DNA of 5,080 nucleotides from NCBI GenBank assembly GCA_947586295.1, contig CANPXQ010000071.1, positions 1 through 5,080 on the forward strand, in the 5' to 3' direction. The position numbers were made by a program, and so were the translations under genes. This document shows positions 1 to 4,974 of the stretch, in pieces (position 1 is the first letter of the stretch; each line of letters begins with the position of its first letter). Source of the DNA: an uncultured Bacilli bacterium (GTDB lineage Bacteria; Bacillota_I; Bacilli_A; RF39; UBA660). The notes below the pieces were generated by a model. That model saw nothing but the letters and a program-made list of their open reading frames with translations, did no database searches and was not told the DNA's origin.

Positions 1-59
1 GATTGTCCTTTTTTATGGGCAAATCTTTGAATATCTAATTTAATATATAACTTAAACAT
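1..59 (-). CDS. rpmA: 50S ribosomal protein L27, N-terminal fragment with cleavable leader
   Basis: Only the first 19 codons are present; the gene runs off the left edge. The translation has a short hydrophobic/basic leader ending in IQRFA, followed by HKKGQ, the usual start of mature L27 in Firmicutes. L27 sits at the peptidyl-transferase centre of the 50S subunit. In Firmicutes its N-terminal leader (typically ending LQFFA) is removed by the protease Prp, which is encoded immediately upstream here. The ATG at 57-59 is preceded by a strong GGAGG at 66-70 with a 6-base gap. The leader is about 14 residues, longer than the usual roughly 9, and has Arg where the commonest motif has Phe. Identity rests on the mature N-terminus, the leader and the rplU-prp-rpmA order. 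Confidence 0.93.
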   Translation of the reverse strand, partial: MFKLYIKLDIQRFAHKKGQ

Positions 60-61
60 AC

Positions 62-361
62 TTAGCCTCCTTTTTTAATTATTTTCACATTTTCAGGATA
101 TTGGTTTTCAATTTCTTCCAATAATCCCACCATATTATCAAGTAAAATATCAACTACAGTACTCTTTCGTAAAATTTCAATTTTAAGTAATTTTTCATTA
201 TCAATATATTTGATAGCACTTTTATCAATATTTAAAATACCATTTATACTAGTATAAATAATACTAGATACACTAGCACAAACAATATCACTACCCGAAT
301 TTTTAAAGCCTGCATGACCTTTTACACTTATTTCTTTATTTTTAACTTCAATAGTTATCAT
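62..361 (-). CDS. prp: Ribosomal-processing cysteine protease Prp (YsxB family)
   Basis: This 99-residue protein is a full-length Prp, the cysteine protease that removes the N-terminal leader of L27 before or during 50S assembly in Firmicutes. The catalytic dyad is visible: His16 in the G-H-A motif and Cys28 in the DIVCASVS segment, with the Gly/Ser-rich loop between them, as in the family. The rest fits the small alpha/beta Prp fold, with an acidic C-terminal helix (LLEEIENQYP). It starts only 2 bases after the rplU stop (TAA at 364-366) and has no good Shine-Dalgarno of its own, so translation is probably coupled to rplU. It ends 2 bases before the rpmA ATG. The order rplU-prp-rpmA is the near-universal Firmicute arrangement and supports the call strongly. 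Confidence 0.95.
   Translation of the reverse strand: MITIEVKNKEISVKGHAGFKNSGSDIVCASVSSIIYTSINGILNIDKSAIKYIDNEKLLKIEILRKSTVVDILLDNMVGLLEEIENQYPENVKIIKKGG
66..70 (-). promoter_or_regulatory. Ribosome binding site of rpmA inside the end of prp
   Basis: On the minus strand the bases read GGAGG, six bases before the rpmA ATG. The same bases encode the last Gly codons of prp, so the prp stop (62-64) lies between this site and the rpmA start. Ribosomes finishing prp therefore pass over the site, which favours coupled synthesis of protease and substrate. Confidence 0.8.
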
Positions 362-363
362 TA

Positions 364-663
364 TTAACCATTAATTTTCTTTACCACTAAACAAGTATAT
401 GGTTGACGATGACCTTGAGTTTTCCGATATTTCTTTTTAGGACGATATTTGAAGACTTTAATCTTTTTAGTTTTTCCATGTTTTTCAACTGTACATACCA
501 CAGATGCTCCTGCAACATATGGATTACCAGATTTTCCATCAACAAATAATACTTTATCAAAAGTAATATCCTTACCTACTTCTGCATCTAATTTTTCTAC
601 ATAAATTTTATCATTTTCAGATACATAGTATTGTTTTCCACCAGTTTCAAATATAGCTTTCAT
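364..663 (-). CDS. rplU: 50S ribosomal protein L21
   Basis: This 99-residue protein is a complete L21, a 23S rRNA-binding component of the large subunit. It opens with MKAIFETGGKQYYV, the family N-terminus. Near the C-terminus it carries the L21 signature: a Lys/Arg-rich stretch (about residues 70-82) followed by TQGHRQPYT, in which the Gly-His-Arg-Gln and Thr positions are characteristic. The length matches the usual 100-103 residues. The ATG at 661-663 is fixed by an excellent AGGAGGT at 669-675; another ATG two codons upstream runs straight into a stop. It is the first gene after the promoter at 760-788 and follows a structured leader. It heads the rplU-prp-rpmA unit, though read-through from upstream genes is possible because I see no terminator between 833 and the promoter. 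Confidence 0.97.
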   Translation of the reverse strand: MKAIFETGGKQYYVSENDKIYVEKLDAEVGKDITFDKVLFVDGKSGNPYVAGASVVCTVEKHGKTKKIKVFKYRPKKKYRKTQGHRQPYTCLVVKKING

Positions 664-753
664 TTCATACCTCCTAACCTAAGACGCGCCATAATGGTAA
701 CTTAAAGTATTTACAACCATTTTTGAGCGGTTTTTTTCGAAATTACTTAAAAC
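664..753 (-). ncRNA. L21-type ribosomal protein leader (5' UTR of rplU)
   Basis: The roughly 90-base leader between the predicted transcription start and rplU holds a 6-bp perfect stem, AATGGT (721-716) with ACCATT (698-693), closing a 17-base loop that begins TGTAAA. After it comes a conserved-looking TTATGGCGCG block (694-685), then AGGTTAGGAGGT leading into the ribosome site. An outer AACC (732-729) could pair with GGTT (679-676), or alternatively with GGTT at 718-715, so two states are possible. Position and motif layout fit the Rfam L21 leader family of low-GC Gram-positives, thought to give autoregulation by L21. I recognise the pattern from memory and have not folded or searched it. 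The GC-bearing GGCGCG stands out from the AT-rich surroundings, suggesting selection. Confidence 0.72.
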
Positions 754-759
754 TACTTA

Positions 760-788
760 AGTTTATCAAAAATATGCTTAAATGTCAA
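760..788 (-). promoter_or_regulatory. Sigma-A-type promoter for rplU-prp-rpmA
   Basis: On the minus strand a perfect TTGACA (788-783) is followed, after exactly 17 bases, by TAAACT (765-760), which matches 4 of 6 positions of TATAAT and is preceded by TG one base upstream (extended -10). The predicted start is near 754-752, leaving a leader of about 90 bases before rplU. This is the best promoter in the window and splits the ribosomal unit from the shape/sporulation genes upstream. Confidence 0.82.
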
Positions 789-832
789 ATCATTATTGCC
801 TATTTTATTATATTATGAAATTAAGTAAGCTA

Positions 833-1804
833 TTACGGCGTTTTTTCCCGACTTCTATGCATAGTGGCCGTATACAAATCCGTTAAAGATTTTTTATTAC
901 CATCTAAAATAACATCTTTACTTTCTATACCAAATAAAGTTTTAATATCTTGTTTTTCCATATTATGAATACATAAAGAAAGTAAATTATTAAACCAATA
1001 ACCATAAGAAATATCACTTTCTAAAGATTGGGCAACTTTTTTTATAGTCTTTTGATAATAAGGATATATTTTATGCATTAATGAAACTATATTATTGATA
1101 TCAATTTTGGTATTACTGTGTTGCATAAACTGTTCATCCTTTAATACCAAATCTATAAATTTATAACTTTTTTGCATTACATATTTAAAAATGGGTACAC
1201 TATTAATTTTAAATTGTTCATCTTTTATTAAGGCGGAAAATTCCGTCAAGTGATTTAGATCTTTACTAATATAATTATAAAGAAAAGTTGTATCGCTATT
1301 AAAGGGAAAAAGCAATAATTGTTCCGTTCCAAACTTATCCGTAATCTTGGCTGAATATAGACTATCAATTCCCAACGAAACATCAATTTTTTCATTAGAT
1401 TTATGATAATCAATATAATTTTTATAAACTTCTTTTAAAGCCGTAAAAGTAGAATAAGCCTTATTTTCTTTATCAAATCTAATATTAAATTTGCCATTAA
1501 TAATAGCATCTTCCAATAAACTATCAATTTCAATGACATAATCTAAATCATAAGGATTATTTAAATTTATTTTGCCACTCATTTTTTTAGAATAAACTTT
1601 TTGAGTTCCAAAATATAACTCTTGATTCATCTTATATTGATAAGCAATATAACCTACCTTCCTACCATTTAATAAAATATTAAATCGCATTTTTCCCCTA
1701 TTAAACCAATCAATAATTAATGGATCAAAAGTAATATCTGTCTGCAAAGATAAACTATTTAGAAAAACCATCATTGTTTTTAACCCAATAACTAAATTAT
1801 CCAT
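833..1804 (-). CDS. Unrecognised 323-residue cytoplasmic protein between spoIVFB and rplU
   Basis: I do not recognise a family. The protein is rich in Lys, Asp, Asn, Tyr and Phe, with no membrane segment or signal peptide, so it is probably soluble and cytoplasmic. The first half (about 35-115) looks beta-rich, with alternating segments such as FNILLNGRKVGYIAY, and the second half (about 175-300) looks helical. A short motif recurs: IKDEQF at 193-198 and LKDEQF at 221-226. No catalytic motif stands out; the last 20 residues are polar and probably flexible. The ATG at 1802-1804 has a GGTGG at 1809-1813; a start at Met11 or Met12 is possible but lacks comparable support. It begins 24 bases after spoIVFB with no terminator or clear promoter between, so it is probably co-transcribed with spoIVFA-spoIVFB. 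In B. subtilis rplU follows spoIVFB directly, making this an extra gene. The reading frame is surely coding; the function is unknown. Confidence 0.85.
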   Translation of the reverse strand: MDNLVIGLKTMMVFLNSLSLQTDITFDPLIIDWFNRGKMRFNILLNGRKVGYIAYQYKMNQELYFGTQKVYSKKMSGKINLNNPYDLDYVIEIDSLLEDAIINGKFNIRFDKENKAYSTFTALKEVYKNYIDYHKSNEKIDVSLGIDSLYSAKITDKFGTEQLLLFPFNSDTTFLYNYISKDLNHLTEFSALIKDEQFKINSVPIFKYVMQKSYKFIDLVLKDEQFMQHSNTKIDINNIVSLMHKIYPYYQKTIKKVAQSLESDISYGYWFNNLLSLCIHNMEKQDIKTLFGIESKDVILDGNKKSLTDLYTATMHRSREKTP

Positions 1805-1828
1805 TAAACCACCACAATCTAAAAATCA

Positions 1829-2587
1829 TTATAATTTATCGAAATAGTTTTTGTCAAACCTTTCCCTAAGCTTTGTTTTTTCACTTTTAATTTGGCCATT
1901 TTCTCGAAAATATTGATAAGTATCTTTTTTTAAAATATCTAATGTTCCCTTTCGAGTATTAATTTTTGAAAAAGGAAAAACTTTTAAATAACGTTCTAAT
2001 AAAAAACGATTGTAAATATATTTTTGATTATGATAATATTCATAGGTTTTATATATTAAAAAACATATTATTAAATAATTATTTAAAGAATGTGTATAAT
2101 TAAAGATTAAAAAAATAAAGATATTAATTAAGGATAAAATAATCATTAGACGATAAGTTTTTTGAAAAGATAAAAACTTTGCGAAAAAAGAAGCTGTAAT
2201 AATACTTCCATCTAATGGAATAATTGGTAATAAATTAAACATAATGATAGAAGTATTATAATTAAAGATCAATTGTTTAGTATTAGAACTAAACACTGGT
2301 AAAAATATTAATAAATAGATAAATAGTTGCGCTATTACTCCACCCCAAGCAATAATAAGTTCTTTATTTATAGGCGTATTAAGATCTTTATTTACTTTAG
2401 TTAGACCACCAAAAGGATAAATATTAATTTCTTCTATTTCAAAACCATATATTTTAATAAATATTAAATGTCCCAACTCGTGCATTAATACAATAAAAAA
2501 AATTATTAAAGCATTTTTAATAAATCCACATAAAAAAGCAATAAAAAGAAAATATAAAGTAAAATAATTAATTTTTATATTCTTCAT
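1829..2587 (-). CDS. spoIVFB: SpoIVFB-type site-2 intramembrane metalloprotease (M50 family)
   Basis: This 252-residue membrane protein carries the M50/site-2 protease zinc motif HELGH at 36-40 (His36 and His40 zinc ligands, Glu37 catalytic) within the second hydrophobic segment, followed by the YPFGG motif (57-61) typical of SpoIVFB-like members. The third zinc ligand is Asp126 in NLLPIIPLDGS (118-128). Further hydrophobic segments lie at about 77-99, 105-127, 145-163 and 167-180. RFLLERYL (194-201) then starts a short cytoplasmic tail. In B. subtilis SpoIVFB cleaves pro-sigma-K in the forespore outer membrane and is held inactive by SpoIVFA and BofA. The B. subtilis enzyme is about 288 residues with a C-terminal CBS domain; the tail here is about 55 residues, so a full CBS domain seems missing. 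The ATG lies 20 bases inside spoIVFA with no good ribosome site, implying translational coupling. The synteny with spoIVFA and rplU supports the specific name. Confidence 0.9.
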   Translation of the reverse strand: MKNIKINYFTLYFLFIAFLCGFIKNALIIFFIVLMHELGHLIFIKIYGFEIEEINIYPFGGLTKVNKDLNTPINKELIIAWGGVIAQLFIYLLIFLPVFSSNTKQLIFNYNTSIIMFNLLPIIPLDGSIITASFFAKFLSFQKTYRLMIILSLINIFIFLIFNYTHSLNNYLIICFLIYKTYEYYHNQKYIYNRFLLERYLKVFPFSKINTRKGTLDILKKDTYQYFRENGQIKSEKTKLRERFDKNYFDKL

Positions 2588-3167
2588 ACTTTAAAAATTC
2601 ATTATTCTTTTTAATTACTAAATATAAGGTATCATCTACTGTTTCCCCAATAAAAGTATCTTTTTCAATATAGTCATATAATTTTACAACAACATTAGTA
2701 ATATTTCCATACCATATATCAGCCCCATCATTTCCTTGAACAATTACCGTATTACCATAGCCTTCTTTTTCTCCAATATATACGACTATTCCCCCATTTA
2801 AATTGGAAACTAAAGAATTACTATTAACTGTTAAGGCCTCGCCATCTAAATAATCGGAAATATCTTTATAAACTAAAGTACCGCTGAAAACGGTTTTATC
2901 TTGATTAGTTTTGGGTATAGCATCTCCAAAAAGTTTTTCATATAAATTTTTAAATTTTGTAAAAGGCATACTTTCCGTAAATACATATTCTTTATATAGT
3001 AATAAATTATGATCACTACTTTTAACAAAAATTAAACTAATTAAAAATACTATAATTCCGAGTAATATTTGGGTTATAAAAATATTTTTTTTCTTCTTGT
3101 TCTTACTACGCGTATTAAAAATTTTATTTTTTCTTTTCTTTTTAAAGTCTAATAATATTTCTTCCAA
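2568..3167 (-). CDS. spoIVFA: SpoIVFA-like sporulation protein with degenerate LytM/M23 domain
   Basis: The protein has a very basic cytoplasmic N-terminus, one membrane span at about 29-48, a linker with an FTKFKNLYEKLFG helix (about 69-81) and a C-terminal degenerate LytM/peptidase-M23 domain (about 108-185, with GYGNTVIVQG and IWYGN). The zinc-binding histidines of active M23 enzymes are absent (Gly-Asn replaces His after VIVQ), as expected for SpoIVFA. That protein does not hydrolyse wall but scaffolds and inhibits SpoIVFB, and is cleaved by the forespore signalling protease SpoIVB. The frame opens at a TTG (3182-3180), but I prefer the TTG at 3167-3165: it has GGGTGA (3180-3175) seven bases upstream and gives a 199-residue product starting MEEILLDFKKKRK. 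The upstream TTG would give 204 residues and has no ribosome site. The end overlaps spoIVFB by 20 bases. No in-frame ATG is available near the N-terminus. Confidence 0.85.
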   Translation of the reverse strand: MEEILLDFKKKRKNKIFNTRSKNKKKKNIFITQILLGIIVFLISLIFVKSSDHNLLLYKEYVFTESMPFTKFKNLYEKLFGDAIPKTNQDKTVFSGTLVYKDISDYLDGEALTVNSNSLVSNLNGGIVVYIGEKEGYGNTVIVQGNDGADIWYGNITNVVVKLYDYIEKDTFIGETVDDTLYLVIKKNNEFLKYEEYKN

Positions 3168-3174
3168 TATATAT

Positions 3175-3180
3175 TCACCC
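3175..3180 (-). promoter_or_regulatory. Ribosome binding site of spoIVFA fused to the mreD stop codon
   Basis: The minus-strand bases GGGTGA contain the TGA stop of mreD (3177-3175) and also resemble the GGTGA part of the Shine-Dalgarno complement, seven bases before the TTG at 3167-3165. The SPOR gene in this window uses the same kind of site (AAGGTGA six bases before a TTG), which is why I favour the 3167 start for spoIVFA. Confidence 0.55.
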
Positions 3181-3558
3181 AATTAATTTTATGTCTTGAT
3201 TATTATTTTTATAACTAATTAAAATAAAAATACTATTTAAAATAATAATTTGGCCTAAATTATGAAAACTTAGGGTATTAAATAAAATATTCGATAGAAA
3301 AAAATAACCTAATACAACTGTTAACATATACAAATAATAGATAATTATATTTCTTCTTTTTAAAATAAATTTAGTAATTAAATAAGCAATAGTTAAATAA
3401 AGAATATTAAAAAAATAAGTATGTAAGATTACAAAATCTAAAATAAAACCAATAAATAATACGGTTAAATAACTTCGATGAATAATACTCATTAAAAAAA
3501 AGTATGTATTATAAATAGTATAATTATATATAAGTATATCTAGTAATAAATAAATCAT
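3175..3558 (-). CDS. mreD: Rod shape-determining protein MreD (short form)
   Basis: This 127-residue protein is almost entirely hydrophobic, with about four to five membrane spans (roughly 1-23, 29-46, 49-66, 71-90 and 97-115). MreD is the integral membrane partner of MreC in the elongasome that directs lateral wall synthesis. The segment around GFILDFVILHTYFFNILYL (37-55) has the Gly...Leu-Asp pattern typical of MreD's conserved loop and helix. Sequence identity alone would be weak, but the gene follows mreC with an ATGA start/stop overlap (3558-3555), the standard mreC-mreD arrangement. It is shorter than the usual 160-175 residues, lacking about one span, which may reflect lineage reduction. 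A TAGGT six bases before the ATG may serve as ribosome site. Its TGA stop lies inside the ribosome site of spoIVFA. Confidence 0.82.
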   Translation of the reverse strand: MIYLLLDILIYNYTIYNTYFFLMSIIHRSYLTVLFIGFILDFVILHTYFFNILYLTIAYLITKFILKRRNIIIYYLYMLTVVLGYFFLSNILFNTLSFHNLGQIIILNSIFILISYKNNNQDIKLIG

Positions 3559-4211
3559 TTTAAACCTACTATAAAAACATAATTTAGATTATTTAAAGAT
3601 GCGGCTAATTCAATACTAATAATTTTTTCAATATCTAATTCATCAATAGTAATATCTTTTACTTTTCCAATTAAAATATTGCCTGGTAAATTACCAATAC
3701 CTGAAGTATAAATATTATCTCCTATTGATACGTTATCATATTTAGTTAAATTGCTAACATATATTTCTTCATTATCAGTTTTTAATATTCCATAACTATC
3801 ATTTATTTTTACCGATATATTTATCTTTTTATTAGTTATTAATTTAACCAAAGCTTTATTTGGATAAACATTTTCGATTACTCCAACTAAACCATAATTA
3901 TCAATAACCGCATCTCCAACCTTTAAATTATTATTTTTTCCTTTATAAATTGTTATTTCTTCTTTAAAATTATATATATCACGATATAATACTTTACTTA
4001 CGTGATAAGAAAAATCCGCATTATAATCATAATTTAATAAAGTTTTTAAATTATTATTTTCTTCTTCTAAGGTTGTATTACAAATATTATTTAATAGTTC
4101 TTTATTTAAGTTATTATCTTTTTTTTGCATAAATGTTAAAAAATTATTTCGAAAAAGAAATAATATAAAAATTAACATAAGAATTAAGTATTCTATTTTT
4201 CTTTTATTCAT
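3555..4211 (-). CDS. mreC: Rod shape-determining protein MreC (short form)
   Basis: MreC is a single-pass membrane protein whose extracellular beta domains contact penicillin-binding proteins and, with MreD and RodA/PBP, steer sidewall synthesis. The 218-residue protein has a cytoplasmic N-terminus, a membrane span at about 8-22, a short Asn/Lys/Glu-rich coiled-coil (about 30-60) and the two-part beta domain (about 70-215). Family landmarks are GLVGVIENVYPNKALVKLIT (107-126), GDNIYTSGIGNLPGNILIGK (164-183) and the closing LNYVFIV (209-215). It is shorter than the typical 270-290 residues, mainly in the coiled-coil and linkers, so MreC dimers here may be more compact. The ATG at 4209-4211 has only a weak AAGAG 12 bases upstream. 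It begins 22 bases after the SPOR gene and overlaps mreD by 4 bases, so all are probably one transcript. Confidence 0.93.
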   Translation of the reverse strand: MNKRKIEYLILMLIFILFLFRNNFLTFMQKKDNNLNKELLNNICNTTLEEENNNLKTLLNYDYNADFSYHVSKVLYRDIYNFKEEITIYKGKNNNLKVGDAVIDNYGLVGVIENVYPNKALVKLITNKKINISVKINDSYGILKTDNEEIYVSNLTKYDNVSIGDNIYTSGIGNLPGNILIGKVKDITIDELDIEKIISIELAASLNNLNYVFIVGLK

Positions 4212-4233
4212 ATTTTTATTATGCTCTTAATTT

Positions 4234-4671
4234 TTAAGAATATGTTAAAAATATATTAAGCATATTTTGACATACTTCATTAATAGCTTTTTCTTTGGTA
4301 CTTTTTTTAAGTAACTCTTCATATTTATTAATTTTATTGAAAATAGTTTGATTATTGATTTGTTTAATATAATAATTTAGATTATTTTCCTTATAATAAT
4401 TAATTAGTTTTTCTTTATTATCATCATCAGTCGTAAGACAAACTATGACGCGATAAAAATCATCCGTTTGATATATAATTTTAGAAGCCATTTGTTTTGC
4501 ATAATTATTCGCGTTATCAAGATTTTTAAATACTCCCACTTGAAATAAATATATATTATCTTTCTCTTTTTCTAAAGCAATTACTTCTTTATTAATATCT
4601 TTATAAAATAAATAAGCGAATAAGGCTCCAAGCAAAATTGCTCCAATAATTAATTTAAAATATTTTTTCAA
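4234..4671 (-). CDS. Membrane-anchored SPOR-domain protein, TTG start (possible SpoIIB counterpart)
   Basis: The 145-residue protein has a short basic N-terminus, a membrane span at about 6-22, a charged linker and a SPOR-like domain at about 39-105. The domain shows the expected repeat halves: IYLFQVGVFKNLDNANNYAK (40-59), then DFYRVIVCLTTDDDNKEKL (71-89) and a final beta strand ending YYIKQI. SPOR domains bind glycan strands stripped of peptide stems, at division septa or during spore engulfment. A Lys-rich tail (110-145) follows. The gene lies 22 bases upstream of mreC, where mreB would be expected. In B. subtilis the SPOR protein SpoIIB, which assists engulfment, is encoded just upstream of the maf-radC-mreBCD block, so this may be a shortened counterpart; a housekeeping septal or wall role is equally open. 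The start is TTG, supported by AAGGTGA (4684-4678) six bases upstream; no in-frame ATG occurs before Met61. Confidence 0.75.
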   Translation of the reverse strand: MKKYFKLIIGAILLGALFAYLFYKDINKEVIALEKEKDNIYLFQVGVFKNLDNANNYAKQMASKIIYQTDDFYRVIVCLTTDDDNKEKLINYYKENNLNYYIKQINNQTIFNKINKYEELLKKSTKEKAINEVCQNMLNIFLTYS

Positions 4672-4677
4672 ATTATA

Positions 4678-4684
4678 TCACCTT
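4678..4684 (-). promoter_or_regulatory. Ribosome binding site deciding the TTG start of the SPOR gene
   Basis: On the minus strand AAGGTGA sits six bases before the TTG at 4671-4669. With a good site here and no in-frame ATG before residue 61, inside the SPOR domain, the TTG start is well supported. Confidence 0.72.
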
Positions 4685-4730
4685 TTATTTTATACCTTAT
4701 TTAAATAAAATAATTTGTCGAAATAATAGA

Positions 4731-4769
4731 AAATAAAAAAATATTAAATATTTTTGCTATTTAATATTT
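4731..4769 (-). terminator. Intrinsic terminator with an all-A/T stem
   Basis: Read on the minus strand, a 12-base arm AAATATTAAATA (4769-4758) and its perfect complement TATTTAATATTT (4750-4739) enclose a 7-base loop GCAAAAA, followed by TTTTATTTT (4738 downward). The symmetry is exact but the stem has no G-C pair, so it may leak. It lies right at the end of the 53-residue gene, whose stop codon overlaps the first arm. On the plus strand no T-tract follows, so it appears one-directional. Confidence 0.72.
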
Positions 4770-4929
4770 AGTTATCCATCTTTTTTAACATTTTATGGGC
4801 TTCATCAGCTGCATTATTTAAAATCTTTTCTACTTTGGCTTGTTTTTTACGATCCATCATCGTATAAGCTACGGCCCCAGTTGCACCAATTACAGCCATA
4901 GTAGCCATAATACTCATTGCTTTTTTCAT
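4768..4929 (-). CDS. 53-residue membrane-anchored small protein
   Basis: Translation from the ATG at 4927-4929 gives MKKAMSIMATMAVIGATGAV, then AYTMMDRKKQ and a charged amphipathic helix to the stop at 4768-4770. Residues 4-25 form one hydrophobic, Ala/Gly/Met-rich segment and residues 26-53 a Lys/Glu/Asp-rich cytoplasmic helix, so this is probably a single-pass inner-membrane protein or a membrane-docked helix. AGAGGTGG (4940-4933) is a good ribosome site with its core six bases from the ATG. The gene is followed immediately by a terminator, which supports it being real despite its size. Its layout resembles small uncharacterised Bacilli/Clostridia proteins with a short N-terminal span, but I cannot name a family. 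It starts 45 bases after the stop of the next upstream gene and may be co-transcribed with it. Confidence 0.72.
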   Translation of the reverse strand: MKKAMSIMATMAVIGATGAVAYTMMDRKKQAKVEKILNNAADEAHKMLKKMDN

Positions 4930-4974
4930 AATCCACCTCTAAAAGTATTATGTCTACAATTTATATTTTTATAC

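Noticed and set aside
789..832. The spacer between the unknown gene and the rplU promoter was examined for an intrinsic terminator.
   Set aside because: No hairpin with a T-tract is visible; only scattered A/T complementarity and a distant GCTTA/TAAGC match.
2568..3167. An active M23 wall endopeptidase reading of the spoIVFA product, because of its LytM-like C-terminus.
   Set aside because: The zinc-binding histidines are missing, and the spoIVFB overlap and membrane topology fit SpoIVFA.
3186..3213. A CATAAAAT box with an ATA-containing -35 region 14 bases upstream, resembling a sigma-E promoter ahead of spoIVFA, as B. subtilis has.
   Set aside because: The -35 match is poor and the start would fall at about 3179, cutting into the GGGTGA ribosome site; not strong enough to annotate.
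4946..4974. A GTATA ... CATAATA pair with 17 bases between them on the minus strand, resembling forespore sigma-G promoters, upstream of the 53-residue gene.
   Set aside because: The implied start (about 4939) falls on the ribosome site at 4940-4933, and such matches are easy to find by chance in DNA this AT-rich.
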